A stretch of 64,000 nucleotides of DNA from Epilithonimonas vandammei (GTDB taxonomy: Bacteria > Bacteroidota > Bacteroidia > Flavobacteriales > Weeksellaceae), in assembly GCF_003860525.1 (NCBI RefSeq), contig NZ_CP034161.1:310001-374000 (forward strand), read 5' to 3'. Below the pieces are notes generated by a model that had not been told where the DNA came from, did not search any database, and saw only the letters and a list, made by a program, of their open reading frames with translations. Shown in pieces: positions 1 through 8,779 of this stretch. Both the position numbers and the translations under genes were made by a program. The first letter of the stretch is position 1. Each line of letters begins with the position of its first letter.

Positions 1-376
1 TTCCGTTCTGCTTTATCCAACGGATATTCTGCGCGCCTTCTTCATTTTTAGGAATCTCTGACAATCTGGAAACCACTGTATTCCCTACTCTTTTGACCAA
101 TCTTCCGTCCGCATTTACGCCTTGAGACTGCACGCGCTGATCCATCATAGAACCTGGCTTGAAGGCGTTCCAATACAAATGGAAATAAGCGACTTTCAAC
201 TCGTCCGGTGAATTATTTCTATAATCCAAAGTTTGTTTTCCTTGATAAGTGAAATTGGCAGCATCCACATCAATATCCATTTTATATTTGGCATATTGCT
301 GATAATAAGGATTTTGCTGAGCCGATAAGATGAGAGAAAAAAGAATTGAGAATAGAGAGAATTTCAGTTTTTTCAT
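1..376 (-). CDS. M1-family metallopeptidase, N-terminal part only
   Basis: Only the first ~125 residues are in the window; the gene runs off the left edge. The product starts with a signal peptide (a Lys-Lys start, a hydrophobic stretch rich in Phe, Leu and Ser, then SAQQ), so it is exported. The text after it (YAKYKMDIDVDAANFTYQGK, then YFHLYWNAFKPGSMMDQRV) resembles the N-terminal beta domain of Bacteroidota M1 aminopeptidase-like proteins, which trim peptides outside the cytoplasm. The HExxH zinc motif would lie beyond the edge and cannot be checked. The start is the only ATG before the signal peptide, and a promoter box lies 45 nt upstream. Confidence 0.8.
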   Translation of the reverse strand, partial: MKKLKFSLFSILFSLILSAQQNPYYQQYAKYKMDIDVDAANFTYQGKQTLDYRNNSPDELKVAYFHLYWNAFKPGSMMDQRVQSQGVNADGRLVKRVGNTVVSRLSEIPKNEEGAQNIRWIKQNG

Positions 377-420
377 AGATTTATGATTAAACCTAAAAGG
401 TTTGTTTATAATAATTTCAT

Positions 421-450
421 CAAAAATAGGAAGTTTTTGTTGAATGACAA
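421..450 (-). promoter_or_regulatory. Bacteroidota-type promoter of the M1 peptidase gene
   Basis: On the minus strand TATTTTTG (428 to 421) fits the -7 consensus TAnnTTTG. A TTG (450 to 448) sits 19 bp upstream, the usual -33 spacing. The 44-nt leader contains a small perfect hairpin at 389-403 (AAACCT, loop AAA, AGGTTT). Confidence 0.6.
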
Positions 451-474
451 GTTTAATATAAAGTCAAAATTAAT

Positions 475-509
475 TTTTACGTATTAATTTTTTATATTTG
501 TACGTAAAA
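475..509. promoter_or_regulatory. Inverted-repeat operator over the toxin-antitoxin promoter
   Basis: TTTTACGTA at 475-483 is repeated in perfect inverted form as TACGTAAAA at 501-509. The 17-bp spacer holds the -7 box of the antitoxin gene. This is the geometry expected of an autoregulatory antitoxin site; the binding protein is inferred, not shown. Confidence 0.55.
493..500 (+). promoter_or_regulatory. -7 box (TATATTTG) of the toxin-antitoxin operon
   Basis: An exact TAnnTTTG match ends 18 nt before the antitoxin ATG and lies between the two arms of the 475-509 inverted repeat. Confidence 0.6.
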
Positions 510-518
510 TTATTGTTT

Positions 519-773
519 ATGGATTCCAAACTCACTTTAAAATTAGATGAAAATGTCATCGAACGAGCGAAAAAATATGCTTCCAACAAGAAGGTTAGCC
601 TATCAAGATTGATTGAAAATTATCTTGATTCTATCACAAGTCAACAAAATGATGATTTTGAGATTTCCCCTTTTGTGAAAAGTATTTCCAGTGGAAAAAG
701 TGTGCCGGCAGATTTGGATTGGAAAACTCTGAGAGATGATTACACGGACAATTTGGATAAAAAACACCAATAG
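519..773 (+). CDS. Antitoxin, DUF6364-like ribbon-helix-helix type
   Basis: An 84-residue protein, probably the antitoxin of the PIN-domain toxin directly downstream (its TAG stop abuts the toxin ATG). The N-terminus (MDSKLTLKLDENVIERAKKY) looks like the beta-strand plus helix of ribbon-helix-helix DNA binders. The following KKVSLSRLIENYLDSI is the second helix typical of DUF6364 proteins. The C-terminal third is acidic and probably wraps the toxin. A TTG at 498 is in frame but falls inside the promoter box, so the ATG at 519 is chosen. The operator-like repeat upstream suggests autorepression. The family call is from sequence feel, not a search. Confidence 0.75.
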   Translation: MDSKLTLKLDENVIERAKKYASNKKVSLSRLIENYLDSITSQQNDDFEISPFVKSISSGKSVPADLDWKTLRDDYTDNLDKKHQ

Positions 774-1190
774 ATGAAAAAGATATTTTTGGATACCAAT
801 ATCATCCTGGATTTCCTTGGAGAACGAGAAGGTTTTTATGAAGCGTCTGCAAAAATTATGACTTTGGCGGATAAAAAGAAGATACAAGTCTATACTTCAC
901 CAAGTTCTATTTCCAATGTTTTTTATGTCTTGACGAGATATGAAAATTCCAAAATTGCACTGGAGAAAATAAGGAAATTTAAGCTTTTGTGTTCGATGTC
1001 TGTGATGGATGACGAAGTGGTGGAAAAAGCGATCCATTCGAACTTCAAAGATTTTGAGGATGCAATGCAATATTTTAGTGCGCTGGCTTCTAATTGCAAT
1101 ATTATAATCACTAGAAACGAAAAGGATTTTAAAAATGCGATGATTCCTGTGATGAATGCTGAGAGTTATTTGTTGAGTTTGAGGAACTAA
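774..1190 (+). CDS. PIN-domain toxin (VapC-like ribonuclease)
   Basis: A 138-residue PIN-domain protein, the toxin partner of the gene before it. PIN toxins are Mg-dependent ribonucleases that cut tRNA or other RNA when the antitoxin is lost. Visible acids are D7 in FLDTNIILDF, D96 in DFEDAMQY and D118 in TRNEKDF. The second conserved acid usually found near residue 45 is not obvious here (the stretch reads SPSSISNVFY), as in some PIN subfamilies. The ATG follows the antitoxin stop without a gap, so the two are translationally coupled. The last four bases overlap the convergent M14 peptidase gene. Confidence 0.82.
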   Translation: MKKIFLDTNIILDFLGEREGFYEASAKIMTLADKKKIQVYTSPSSISNVFYVLTRYENSKIALEKIRKFKLLCSMSVMDDEVVEKAIHSNFKDFEDAMQYFSALASNCNIIITRNEKDFKNAMIPVMNAESYLLSLRN

Positions 1191-2899
1191 TTAACCCTAA
1201 AAACCGGATAAAGACGGTGCGTTTTCTCGTAATAGTCCGAATGTTTGTAAACCCAATCCAACTGCGCTTGTCCATCTTCTGCAAATTTTGGATTAATGGA
1301 TTTTTCCATTTCGAAAGCGGTTTTCAAAGTCTTGTTGTCTTTCAGAAGTTTGCTCGCTGTATCTTCGAAAACATAAGCCGAATAATATTCTTTCTGACCG
1401 AGAATCGCATCAAAGAAATTCCAATTGAAATAAGAATCAACTGCTTCCGGTTCCAAAGTTTCTAACAAAAACTTAACACCGTCTTGATTTAGCGGAACAA
1501 GAAAATCTCCGGCTCTGAATTTGGTCTTTCCCGATTCTTTTGTAGCAAACGTGTCGTAATGCAGATAATGACCTTCGTAAGGATTCGGAACGGTTTTGAA
1601 ATCTTTTATTCTGTATTGTTCAACTGTAATCGTAGAATCCTGTTTGATTGGAATCATTTTGATTTGATTAAGTTTCAACAAATCGATGATTTTCCATTCG
1701 GATTGTGGAATGATGTAATATTTTGGAATCGTGATTTCTTTTGCGGGAACATAAGTATTGTAGAACTTGACAGGTTTTGAAAACTTCGAGTTTCTGTCAT
1801 ACCAAAGTCTTGTTTTTCCCGACACATCGCTTGGTTTATATTTCGCTTCAAAACCTTTGAAATCAATCGTTTCATATTTTGTAGAATCGAGTTTCCAAGC
1901 CAAAGCATATCCGTTTCCGACTTTGTATTGTTTCAGATTTTCGGCTCGTTTTTGCTGAATGGTTTTGTAATTTTCATCGATATAATTCAGATTGTCAACC
2001 ATATAATCGTAAGTGACTTTTACACGGTCTTTGTAAGGTTTCAGCATATGCGTTTCCACAACCGTCCCGATGGCATTGAACAAAGTCGTGTAGCCTGTCG
2101 CATATCTCGGTGAATCCACAAAAGCGGGAAAACCTCCGTCCGGAACATCGCCGTGAATATTGACATAAGGAACAGAAATCACACCTTTTTTCTCCATATT
2201 TTTCAGAAGCGTTCTCTGCATTTCGTCATTGAAATAATTACCAAGAACATTTCCCAATCGTTCTTTATTCGTTGAAATATATGTGAAAGTATATTGATAA
2301 TCGGCACCGTTACTCACGTGATTATCAATAAAAACATCTGGTTTCAGCCATTGGAAGATCTGCTGAAAACTTCTGGAATTTTTTGAATCTGTCTTGATGA
2401 AATCTCTATTTAAATCATAATTTCGAGCGTTTCCGCGGAAACCATATTCTTCAGGACCATTTTGATTGGCTCTGGAAAAACTTCCTCGGTTCATCATTCC
2501 GCTGATGTTGTAACTTGCGATTGCTGTGAAAATGATACTTTTCGGTGCTTTTACTTTTCCTGTTGCTAAGTCTCGCATCAGCATCATTGTCGCATCGATT
2601 CCGTCCGGTTCGCCGGGATGAATGCCGTTATTCACAAACAAAACTGATTTACCTTTTTTGGCTTCTTCGAAACTTTGTTTTGTCGGATTGAAAATCACAA
2701 CATCGATTGGCGCGCCGTTGTCGTCTTCGCCTTTAGTCTCATAACTGATTGATGGATATTGTTTCGCCAATTCTTGATAGAATTTTCGCATCTCATCAAA
2801 TGTTGTGGTTTGATTGCCGTTGCCTTTTTCGTAAGGTGTCTGGATTTGGGAATAACCGAAAACAGAAATGAGGATGAAGAGAATGGAGAGATTTTTCAT
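1187..2899 (-). CDS. Secreted M14-family zinc carboxypeptidase
   Basis: A 570-residue exported peptidase. Residues 1-17 form a signal peptide (ending GYSQ). The M14 zinc ligands are visible as H94 and E97 in GIHPGEPDG and H194 in DNHVSNG. R165 in NYDLNRDF fits the substrate carboxylate-binding position, and E282 in VVETHMLKPY fits the catalytic glutamate. The remaining ~280 residues form a C-terminal region typical of the long Bacteroidota versions. It probably removes C-terminal residues from peptides in the periplasm or outside the cell. It is a single-gene unit, and its 3' end overlaps the PIN toxin by 4 nt. Confidence 0.88.
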   Translation of the reverse strand: MKNLSILFILISVFGYSQIQTPYEKGNGNQTTTFDEMRKFYQELAKQYPSISYETKGEDDNGAPIDVVIFNPTKQSFEEAKKGKSVLFVNNGIHPGEPDGIDATMMLMRDLATGKVKAPKSIIFTAIASYNISGMMNRGSFSRANQNGPEEYGFRGNARNYDLNRDFIKTDSKNSRSFQQIFQWLKPDVFIDNHVSNGADYQYTFTYISTNKERLGNVLGNYFNDEMQRTLLKNMEKKGVISVPYVNIHGDVPDGGFPAFVDSPRYATGYTTLFNAIGTVVETHMLKPYKDRVKVTYDYMVDNLNYIDENYKTIQQKRAENLKQYKVGNGYALAWKLDSTKYETIDFKGFEAKYKPSDVSGKTRLWYDRNSKFSKPVKFYNTYVPAKEITIPKYYIIPQSEWKIIDLLKLNQIKMIPIKQDSTITVEQYRIKDFKTVPNPYEGHYLHYDTFATKESGKTKFRAGDFLVPLNQDGVKFLLETLEPEAVDSYFNWNFFDAILGQKEYYSAYVFEDTASKLLKDNKTLKTAFEMEKSINPKFAEDGQAQLDWVYKHSDYYEKTHRLYPVFRVN

Positions 2900-2972
2900 A
2901 GTACAAATGTAGAGAACTCAATTTTTATGAAATTACAAACTATTAGGAATTTTATAAATTATGCTATTAACA

Positions 2973-4190
2973 TTAAATTATTTTAGCAAATATTTCGTTC
3001 GCTACATTTTGGCTTTTTTTGATTGTCCGTTGGTTAGTTATATCCACAAAACCGAGTTTACATTTCTTGCCCAAATTGTCATAGTGAAATGTTCCAAATT
3101 CGCTGTCATTTTGGTTAGTTTTAGGATAAAGCAGCAATGTTTTTTCGGCTTTCCAATGCAGATTGTAAACGAACATTTGCTTTAAATCATCGTCTGACGG
3201 ATTATTGGCTTCAATAATTTTCCATTTGGTGTCAATTACAAAAATATCGTCTTTGGTTTTGAGAACGATGTCGGGACGAATGCGTTTGTTTTCCCAAAAT
3301 TTGTCGGAATTTTGAAACGATACTTCGATTTCATCTGTTTTGTGTTTTTGAAGAATACGGAAAATGTATTCTTCCCACAACGCATTCATATCGAACAAAA
3401 GCGTGAGTAAATTCTCGTTTCCGTAATTCAAACTTGGCGAATAATTCAGAATAATAATTTTGGCTATGTCAATCGCTTTTTGATAGTCGTTGTTTTTTCG
3501 GTCAATGATGATTTTATCAAAAAGCTTTTTTTGAATGTTTACATTTTCAATATTTTGAAATTCAAACAACAATCGGTTTAATTTATCTTTCAAAGAATCG
3601 TTTACAAAAGTTTTCAAAACCAATAAGCCTTTGTAAAGAATGTGATGTAACAAATGATTTTTGTCGTAAACCTGATGTTCACAATAAAAATGTTCTTTAT
3701 GCACCAAATTTTGTTGAATGTTTTGAGCAAAAAGCAATTTGCCTTTTAGAGCATTTTGATTGGATTGATTTTTTCGGTATTTCTTTATCAGTCCTTTTTT
3801 TACCAATCGTTCAATTTCACTTAAATACAATTCAAAATAAACATCCAAAATCGAATGATAGCGTTTTTTGAGCTGTGTTTCTGAAATAGATTCAACTTGA
3901 ATTTTCTTGCAGACTTTCAGCATATTGAGCAACACATTTTGCCATAAATTTTTGTCTGCATTTTCGTTGTTATCGGCTTTCGGAAGAATCTCAATGGTTA
4001 ATCCACCAATTTGAATGACACCAACATAACTTCCAAATCGGATTCCTTGATGAATAATCGTGAAATATTTGTTTTGATGCAGTTCGTTGAATTTTACCAT
4101 TGCATCAAAATGATGTTTTCGGAAATCCCCCGAATCATCGTATCGCAATTTTTGATACTCGAAAACTTGTATAAACTTTTTATTCTGCAT
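2973..4190 (-). CDS. mcrC: McrC-like nuclease subunit of a McrBC restriction system
   Basis: A 405-residue McrC homologue, just 3 bp downstream of the ATPase gene. In McrBC systems this subunit stimulates the NTPase and cuts DNA carrying modified cytosine. The N-terminal half (FRKHHFDAMVKFNELHQNKY, GGLTIEILPK) matches the 5-methylcytosine restriction component family. The nuclease core is visible at about residues 305-322 as RPDIVLK followed by IFVIDTKWK, a PD-(D/E)xK motif in which D, D and K are intact. The length is slightly above that of the E. coli protein. The gene shows no truncation, so the system looks functional. Confidence 0.88.
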   Translation of the reverse strand: MQNKKFIQVFEYQKLRYDDSGDFRKHHFDAMVKFNELHQNKYFTIIHQGIRFGSYVGVIQIGGLTIEILPKADNNENADKNLWQNVLLNMLKVCKKIQVESISETQLKKRYHSILDVYFELYLSEIERLVKKGLIKKYRKNQSNQNALKGKLLFAQNIQQNLVHKEHFYCEHQVYDKNHLLHHILYKGLLVLKTFVNDSLKDKLNRLLFEFQNIENVNIQKKLFDKIIIDRKNNDYQKAIDIAKIIILNYSPSLNYGNENLLTLLFDMNALWEEYIFRILQKHKTDEIEVSFQNSDKFWENKRIRPDIVLKTKDDIFVIDTKWKIIEANNPSDDDLKQMFVYNLHWKAEKTLLLYPKTNQNDSEFGTFHYDNLGKKCKLGFVDITNQRTIKKSQNVANEIFAKII

Positions 4191-4193
4191 TAA

Positions 4194-6638
4194 TTAATCT
4201 TCGTAAACAGAAATAAAAGTTTGTTCGTCCCAATTTTCAAAAGGCGTAAAGCGATATACTTTTTTGTCTTCTAAAAAGTCGTTTTCGTAGCTGAAGTTCT
4301 TCGGGAATTTTGCTTTATTTTCTTCTTGATAAATAAAAAATCCTCCCAAAACTAAACCGATTTTTCCGAAATCTCCGTAAAAATATTCTTCCAAAAGCGG
4401 AATGATTCTATCTTTGAAAATTTGTTTTAAATCTTCCAAATTTTGGATTCCAATAAAATATGAATGTCCGATTTGATGGTCTTTGTCAACCAAAACTTCT
4501 ATACGTTGATTAATCGTTTCCAACAATCGTTTCAAATCAACATCTTGATATTCTGAATTGAGCAAAATACTTGGATTGGGTTGCATTTCAACGAATGAGA
4601 AACGTCTTCTTAAAGCGGTGTCCAACGCTTCTACGCTTCGGTCTGCTGTGTTCATTGTTCCGATAATGTCCACATTTTTTGGAACTCTAAATTCTCTCTT
4701 TGAATAAGGAAGTTTTACTTTAAGTTCGTTGACTGCACCAATTCTCTTGTCGGGTTCAATCAACGTAATTAATTCTCCGAAAATAGCTGAAACATTACCA
4801 CGATTGATTTCATCTATAAAAATGGCATAGCGATTTTCTGTGTCACTTAGAGCTTTTAAACACAAATCCTTAAATATTCCGTTTTCAATTTGATAAGAAA
4901 TAGTTTCTTTACCTTCTTCCATAACGGGTTTAATTCCCTCAATAAAATCTTCGTAAGAAAAAGACTGATGGAAAGTAGTAAATATGTAATGTTTAATTTC
5001 TTTATTAGGATTCGGCTTGAAATTATTGACAGAATCGAGAATATCGTATATTTCGGGTGCTTGTTCTTTTAATTCATTTTCAAGTAATTCCCATTTTTTA
5101 TCTTTTGTTTTGTCAAAAATATAAGGCGTTTGTCTTTGTGTGTAGTTGACCGTTTTTGATTCAATTATAGTATGAAATTGTAAGTTGCCCCAAATCGTTG
5201 CCCGAACATTTTTTGATTCTGACAAAATCGCTTTTTTAGAAACCCATCTGTTTTCTAAAATATCATTGACTTTACTTGTTCCCATTTCTAAAAGAGCCAA
5301 AGCAATGGCTTGCCACCAAGTCAATCCACTCACAATTTCTTCAAAATAAGATTCTGGGCTTATACTTTTTTCAGAAATTGTGTACTGTGGAAAATACTTG
5401 TTTCTCAATGTATATGTTTTCCCAGTTCCTGGTGCTCCGAAAAGGATTTGATTTAGTGGAATCTTTTTATCAGAATTTATGTTTTCCATTGGTTTTTTGG
5501 GTATTGTTTGATATTCTAATTGGCTCAAAATTTCGTTTCGGAAGTCAATATCAAAAGCCATTCTTTCCAATTCTTTTTTATTGTGTTTGGAAAAACTGGA
5601 AATTTGAGTGCGATTTAATTCTTTTTCAATTGCGTTAAAAACAGTTGTTTTATTTTTTATGATTTCAAAAATTTGATTCGTGTTGTTCCAATAAGCAAGA
5701 GGTCTTCCATCAAAACCAGAATAATTTGATGTGAAAACATCGGGAGCAATTACACCAAAAGTAGGCTCTTTGCTTTTGGAGTTTTTTACCCGAAAAATAT
5801 ACCGTTGTCCTATTGTGAAAACCAGCCATTTATCCCGAAAATTAAAAACCAATCTTTGGTCATTTTCTTGTAAACTAAACTCCTCAATAATCTTATCCAA
5901 AAATTCATAATAATCTTCTAAATCTTTTTTGTTAAAGTTTTTGAAAAATTCGAGCAGATTGAAATCTTTAGCATCTCTAAAAACGACATACAGCACATTC
6001 TGAATCATCAGATATTGATCTTCCCAACTTGGTTTTGGATAGAATTTCCGATATGTATCGATAAAACTTGTATCATTTAACAGATTTTCCTGAATAATTT
6101 GATTGGCTAATTCCTGTAAATGTAAAAATCGTTCTCCTGCTTTTTTTGTCTTGATGTTGAGTTGCTCACAGAAATTCTTGTAATAATCTGCTTTGTACAA
6201 CATATATTTTTCAGGAAAACGAAAAGCCAGATAAACGGAAATAGTCCTTTCGTCCTGCTGAGCATTGATATTGTTCCGGTTTAATGCTTGTCTGACTTTC
6301 GGTAGAATATTTTCTGATTCGACTTGAAAAGTTTTGATTCTTTGTGAAACTTCTATAGATTCATCATACAGATTACGAAACATTTCTTTGACTTCATCAG
6401 GAAAGAGTTGTGCTGATTTTTCTATAAATCCCCACGAGTTTTGATAAAGCAAATTGGCTACTTTACTGAATGAAGCTCGAAACATCTGATGAAAATCTTC
6501 TGCATCTAAATCCCAATTCTCCTGAAATGTGTTTATGGCTAAATACTTATACGTTTCGTTTGGTTCTCCGTTTTCTTCTAAAACATCAATGTATTTCTCA
6601 ATTAAGTGAGAAGTTACGTTTTTTAAGTTTTGAGTCAT
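4194..6638 (-). CDS. mcrB: McrB-like AAA+ NTPase of a McrBC restriction system
   Basis: A protein of 814 residues. The C-terminal half is the AAA+ motor: Walker A GAPGTGKT near residue 400, Walker B IFIDEINRG near 608, sensor TMNTADRSV near 663 and arginine finger ALRRRFSF. About 100 residues are inserted between Walker A and B. The N-terminal ~390 residues do not resemble the E. coli McrB DNA-recognition domain and may read a different target. An in-frame ATG at 6761 is rejected because it lies inside lepA and upstream of the lepA terminator (6694-6725). The ATG at 6638 gives a natural start (MTQNLKNVTSHL). Confidence 0.85.
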   Translation of the reverse strand: MTQNLKNVTSHLIEKYIDVLEENGEPNETYKYLAINTFQENWDLDAEDFHQMFRASFSKVANLLYQNSWGFIEKSAQLFPDEVKEMFRNLYDESIEVSQRIKTFQVESENILPKVRQALNRNNINAQQDERTISVYLAFRFPEKYMLYKADYYKNFCEQLNIKTKKAGERFLHLQELANQIIQENLLNDTSFIDTYRKFYPKPSWEDQYLMIQNVLYVVFRDAKDFNLLEFFKNFNKKDLEDYYEFLDKIIEEFSLQENDQRLVFNFRDKWLVFTIGQRYIFRVKNSKSKEPTFGVIAPDVFTSNYSGFDGRPLAYWNNTNQIFEIIKNKTTVFNAIEKELNRTQISSFSKHNKKELERMAFDIDFRNEILSQLEYQTIPKKPMENINSDKKIPLNQILFGAPGTGKTYTLRNKYFPQYTISEKSISPESYFEEIVSGLTWWQAIALALLEMGTSKVNDILENRWVSKKAILSESKNVRATIWGNLQFHTIIESKTVNYTQRQTPYIFDKTKDKKWELLENELKEQAPEIYDILDSVNNFKPNPNKEIKHYIFTTFHQSFSYEDFIEGIKPVMEEGKETISYQIENGIFKDLCLKALSDTENRYAIFIDEINRGNVSAIFGELITLIEPDKRIGAVNELKVKLPYSKREFRVPKNVDIIGTMNTADRSVEALDTALRRRFSFVEMQPNPSILLNSEYQDVDLKRLLETINQRIEVLVDKDHQIGHSYFIGIQNLEDLKQIFKDRIIPLLEEYFYGDFGKIGLVLGGFFIYQEENKAKFPKNFSYENDFLEDKKVYRFTPFENWDEQTFISVYED

Positions 6639-6693
6639 TCTGTTTTTAAGGATATTATTTTTCAGCAATTTAAGATTTTTTGAGATAAATTTT

Positions 6694-6725
6694 AACAAAA
6701 AAATCCACAGAAAATTCCGTGGATT
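6694..6725 (-). terminator. Rho-independent terminator of lepA
   Basis: On the minus strand AATCCAC (6725 to 6719) pairs with GTGGATT (6708 to 6702) across a 10-nt loop, followed by a run of T. It lies 29 bp past the lepA stop and uncouples mcrBC from lepA. Confidence 0.8.
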
Positions 6726-6753
6726 ATATTTTTTAAAATGAATTAATGATAGT

Positions 6754-8550
6754 TTAGTCATTCAATTTCAAAACAGCCATAAATGCTGACTGTGGAACTT
6801 CTACACGACCAATTTGTTTCATCTTTTTCTTACCTTCTTTCTGCTTTTCAAGAAGTTTACGCTTTCTGGAAATATCACCTCCGTAACATTTTGCGGTAAC
6901 GTCTTTTCTTAAAGCTTTGATGGTTTCTCTTGCGATAACTTTCGTTCCTAAAGCGGCCTGAACTGCAATATCAAACTGTTGTCTTGGAATCAGTTCACGA
7001 AGTTTTTCACACATTTTTTTACCAATGTGATAAGCGTTAGAATCGTGAATCAATGAAGATAAAGCATCTACCATATCACCATTAATCAAGATATCCATTT
7101 TCACCAACTTAGAAGCTCGGAAACCAATTGGATGATAATCAAAAGACGCATAACCTTTGGAAATAGATTTCAATCTGTCATAGAAATCGAAAACCACTTC
7201 AGCTAATGGCATATTGAAAATCAATTCTACTCTTTCGGAAGTCAAATAACTTTGGTTTACTATTTCGCCACGCTTCTCGATACAAAGTGTCATTACCGCT
7301 CCAACAAAGTCAGATTTTGTGATGATAGAAGCCTTAATAAAAGGTTCTTCTACGCGATCCATTATGGATGGATCCATCATTTCTGATGGGTTATTGATCA
7401 AGATTGGAACTTCTGGTTCTTTTTTAGAATATCCAAAATAAGATACGTTGGGAACCGTGGTAATCACGTTCATATTGAATTCTCTATCCAAACGTTCCTG
7501 AACAATTTCCATATGTAACATTCCTAAGAATCCGCATCGGAAACCAAAACCAAGCGCTGCCGAACTTTCCGGTTCAAAAACTAGAGAAGCGTCATTCAAC
7601 CTTAATTTTTCAAGGGAAAATCTCAACTCTTCAAAATCTTCTGAATCGATAGGATAAATTCCGGCAAAAACCATTGGTTTTACTTCTTCAAAACCTTCAA
7701 TCGGTCCTGCCGCAGGTTTTTCAAATGAAGTAATCGTATCACCAACTTTAACTTCCCTGGCATCTTTGATTCCCGAAACCAGATAACCTACGTCACCACA
7801 TCCGATGGTTTTCTTTGGAACCTGTTTGAGTTTCAGTGTTCCGACCTCATCGGCTCCATATTCCTTTCCAGTGGCGAAAAATTTGATTTTTTCGTTTTTA
7901 GAAATGCTTCCGTTCACCACTTTGAAATATGCTTCAATTCCTCTGAACGGATTGTAAACAGAGTCAAAAATCAAAGCTTGAAGCGGCGCATCCGGATCAC
8001 CAACCGGTGCCGGAATTCTTTCCACAATTTGTTCCAATAAATGATGAACACCTTCGCCTGTTTTACCAGACACTCTCAAAACATCTTCATATTCGCAACC
8101 GATTAGATTCATAATTTCGTCGGTCACTTCTTCTGGATTCGCAGAAGGCAAGTCGATTTTATTAAGAATAGGAATAATCGTTAAATCATTCTCCAGAGCT
8201 AAATAAAGATTGGAAATAGTCTGTGCCTGAATACTTTGAGCAGCATCCACAATCAAAAGCGCACCTTCGCAAGCCGCAATGGAACGGGAAACTTCATAAG
8301 AAAAGTCTACGTGTCCTGGTGTATCGATTAGATTAAGAACAAATTTTTCTCCTTTATATTCGTAATCCATTTGAATCGCGTGAGACTTGATGGTGATTCC
8401 TCGTTCTTTCTCAAGATCCATATCGTCTAAGGTTTGCGATTGCAATTCCCTTTGACTAACAGTGTTTGTATATTCTAAAAGACGATCTGCCAACGTGCTC
8501 TTACCGTGGTCGATATGCGCAATGATGCAGAAATTCCTGATATTCTTCAT
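6754..8550 (-). CDS. lepA: Elongation factor 4 (LepA)
   Basis: A 598-residue translational GTPase that back-translocates or remodels stalled ribosomes; the length is normal for the family. G1 is AHIDHGKST at residues ~9-17, G3 is [14 protein letters not shown] and G4 is NKIDLPSA. The LepA-specific C-terminal domain follows ([20 protein letters not shown], then [18 protein letters not shown]). An upstream in-frame ATG at 8652 would add 34 unrelated residues across a repeat-rich spacer, so the ATG at 8550 ([19 protein letters not shown]) is used. It is divergent from bamD and ends in its own terminator. Confidence 0.96.
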   Translation of the reverse strand: MKNIRNFCIIAHIDHGKSTLADRLLEYTNTVSQRELQSQTLDDMDLEKERGITIKSHAIQMDYEYKGEKFVLNLIDTPGHVDFSYEVSRSIAACEGALLIVDAAQSIQAQTISNLYLALENDLTIIPILNKIDLPSANPEEVTDEIMNLIGCEYEDVLRVSGKTGEGVHHLLEQIVERIPAPVGDPDAPLQALIFDSVYNPFRGIEAYFKVVNGSISKNEKIKFFATGKEYGADEVGTLKLKQVPKKTIGCGDVGYLVSGIKDAREVKVGDTITSFEKPAAGPIEGFEEVKPMVFAGIYPIDSEDFEELRFSLEKLRLNDASLVFEPESSAALGFGFRCGFLGMLHMEIVQERLDREFNMNVITTVPNVSYFGYSKKEPEVPILINNPSEMMDPSIMDRVEEPFIKASIITKSDFVGAVMTLCIEKRGEIVNQSYLTSERVELIFNMPLAEVVFDFYDRLKSISKGYASFDYHPIGFRASKLVKMDILINGDMVDALSSLIHDSNAYHIGKKMCEKLRELIPRQQFDIAVQAALGTKVIARETIKALRKDVTAKCYGGDISRKRKLLEKQKEGKKKMKQIGRVEVPQSAFMAVLKLND

Positions 8551-8590
8551 TGATAATTCTTGTAATTTGCAAAAATACATTTTTTTGCAA

Positions 8591-8625
8591 GAAGTTGGGC
8601 GCTGGATGTTAGATGTTAGATGATT
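8591..8625 (+). repeat. Tandem heptad array between lepA and bamD
   Basis: Five consecutive 7-bp units, the last three being GATGTTA, GATGTTA and GATGATT. On the minus strand the words are TAACATC and CAACTTC, the same vocabulary as in the ftsL-rsmH and sufS spacers. Confidence 0.6.
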
Positions 8626-8724
8626 GCCGACAAAAAAAAATTTTAACCTCATAACATAAAACTCACATTTGTCACAGACAAACGTTAATCTTTCATAAAA
8701 AAAAGAGATTGATGAAAAAAGTTT

Positions 8725-8732
8725 TATTTTTG
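8725..8732 (+). promoter_or_regulatory. -7 box (TATTTTTG) for bamD
   Basis: An exact TAnnTTTG match 47 nt before the bamD ATG. No clear TTG lies at the ideal -33 spacing. Confidence 0.5.
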
Positions 8733-8779
8733 CAGATTATTAATAATATTCAATAATTAAGAATATTCTGACCATTGTT

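Noticed and set aside
6639..6761. Longer mcrB start giving 41 extra residues
   Set aside because: The extension lies within the lepA terminator hairpin and overlaps the lepA stop; its residues are unlike the rest of the protein.
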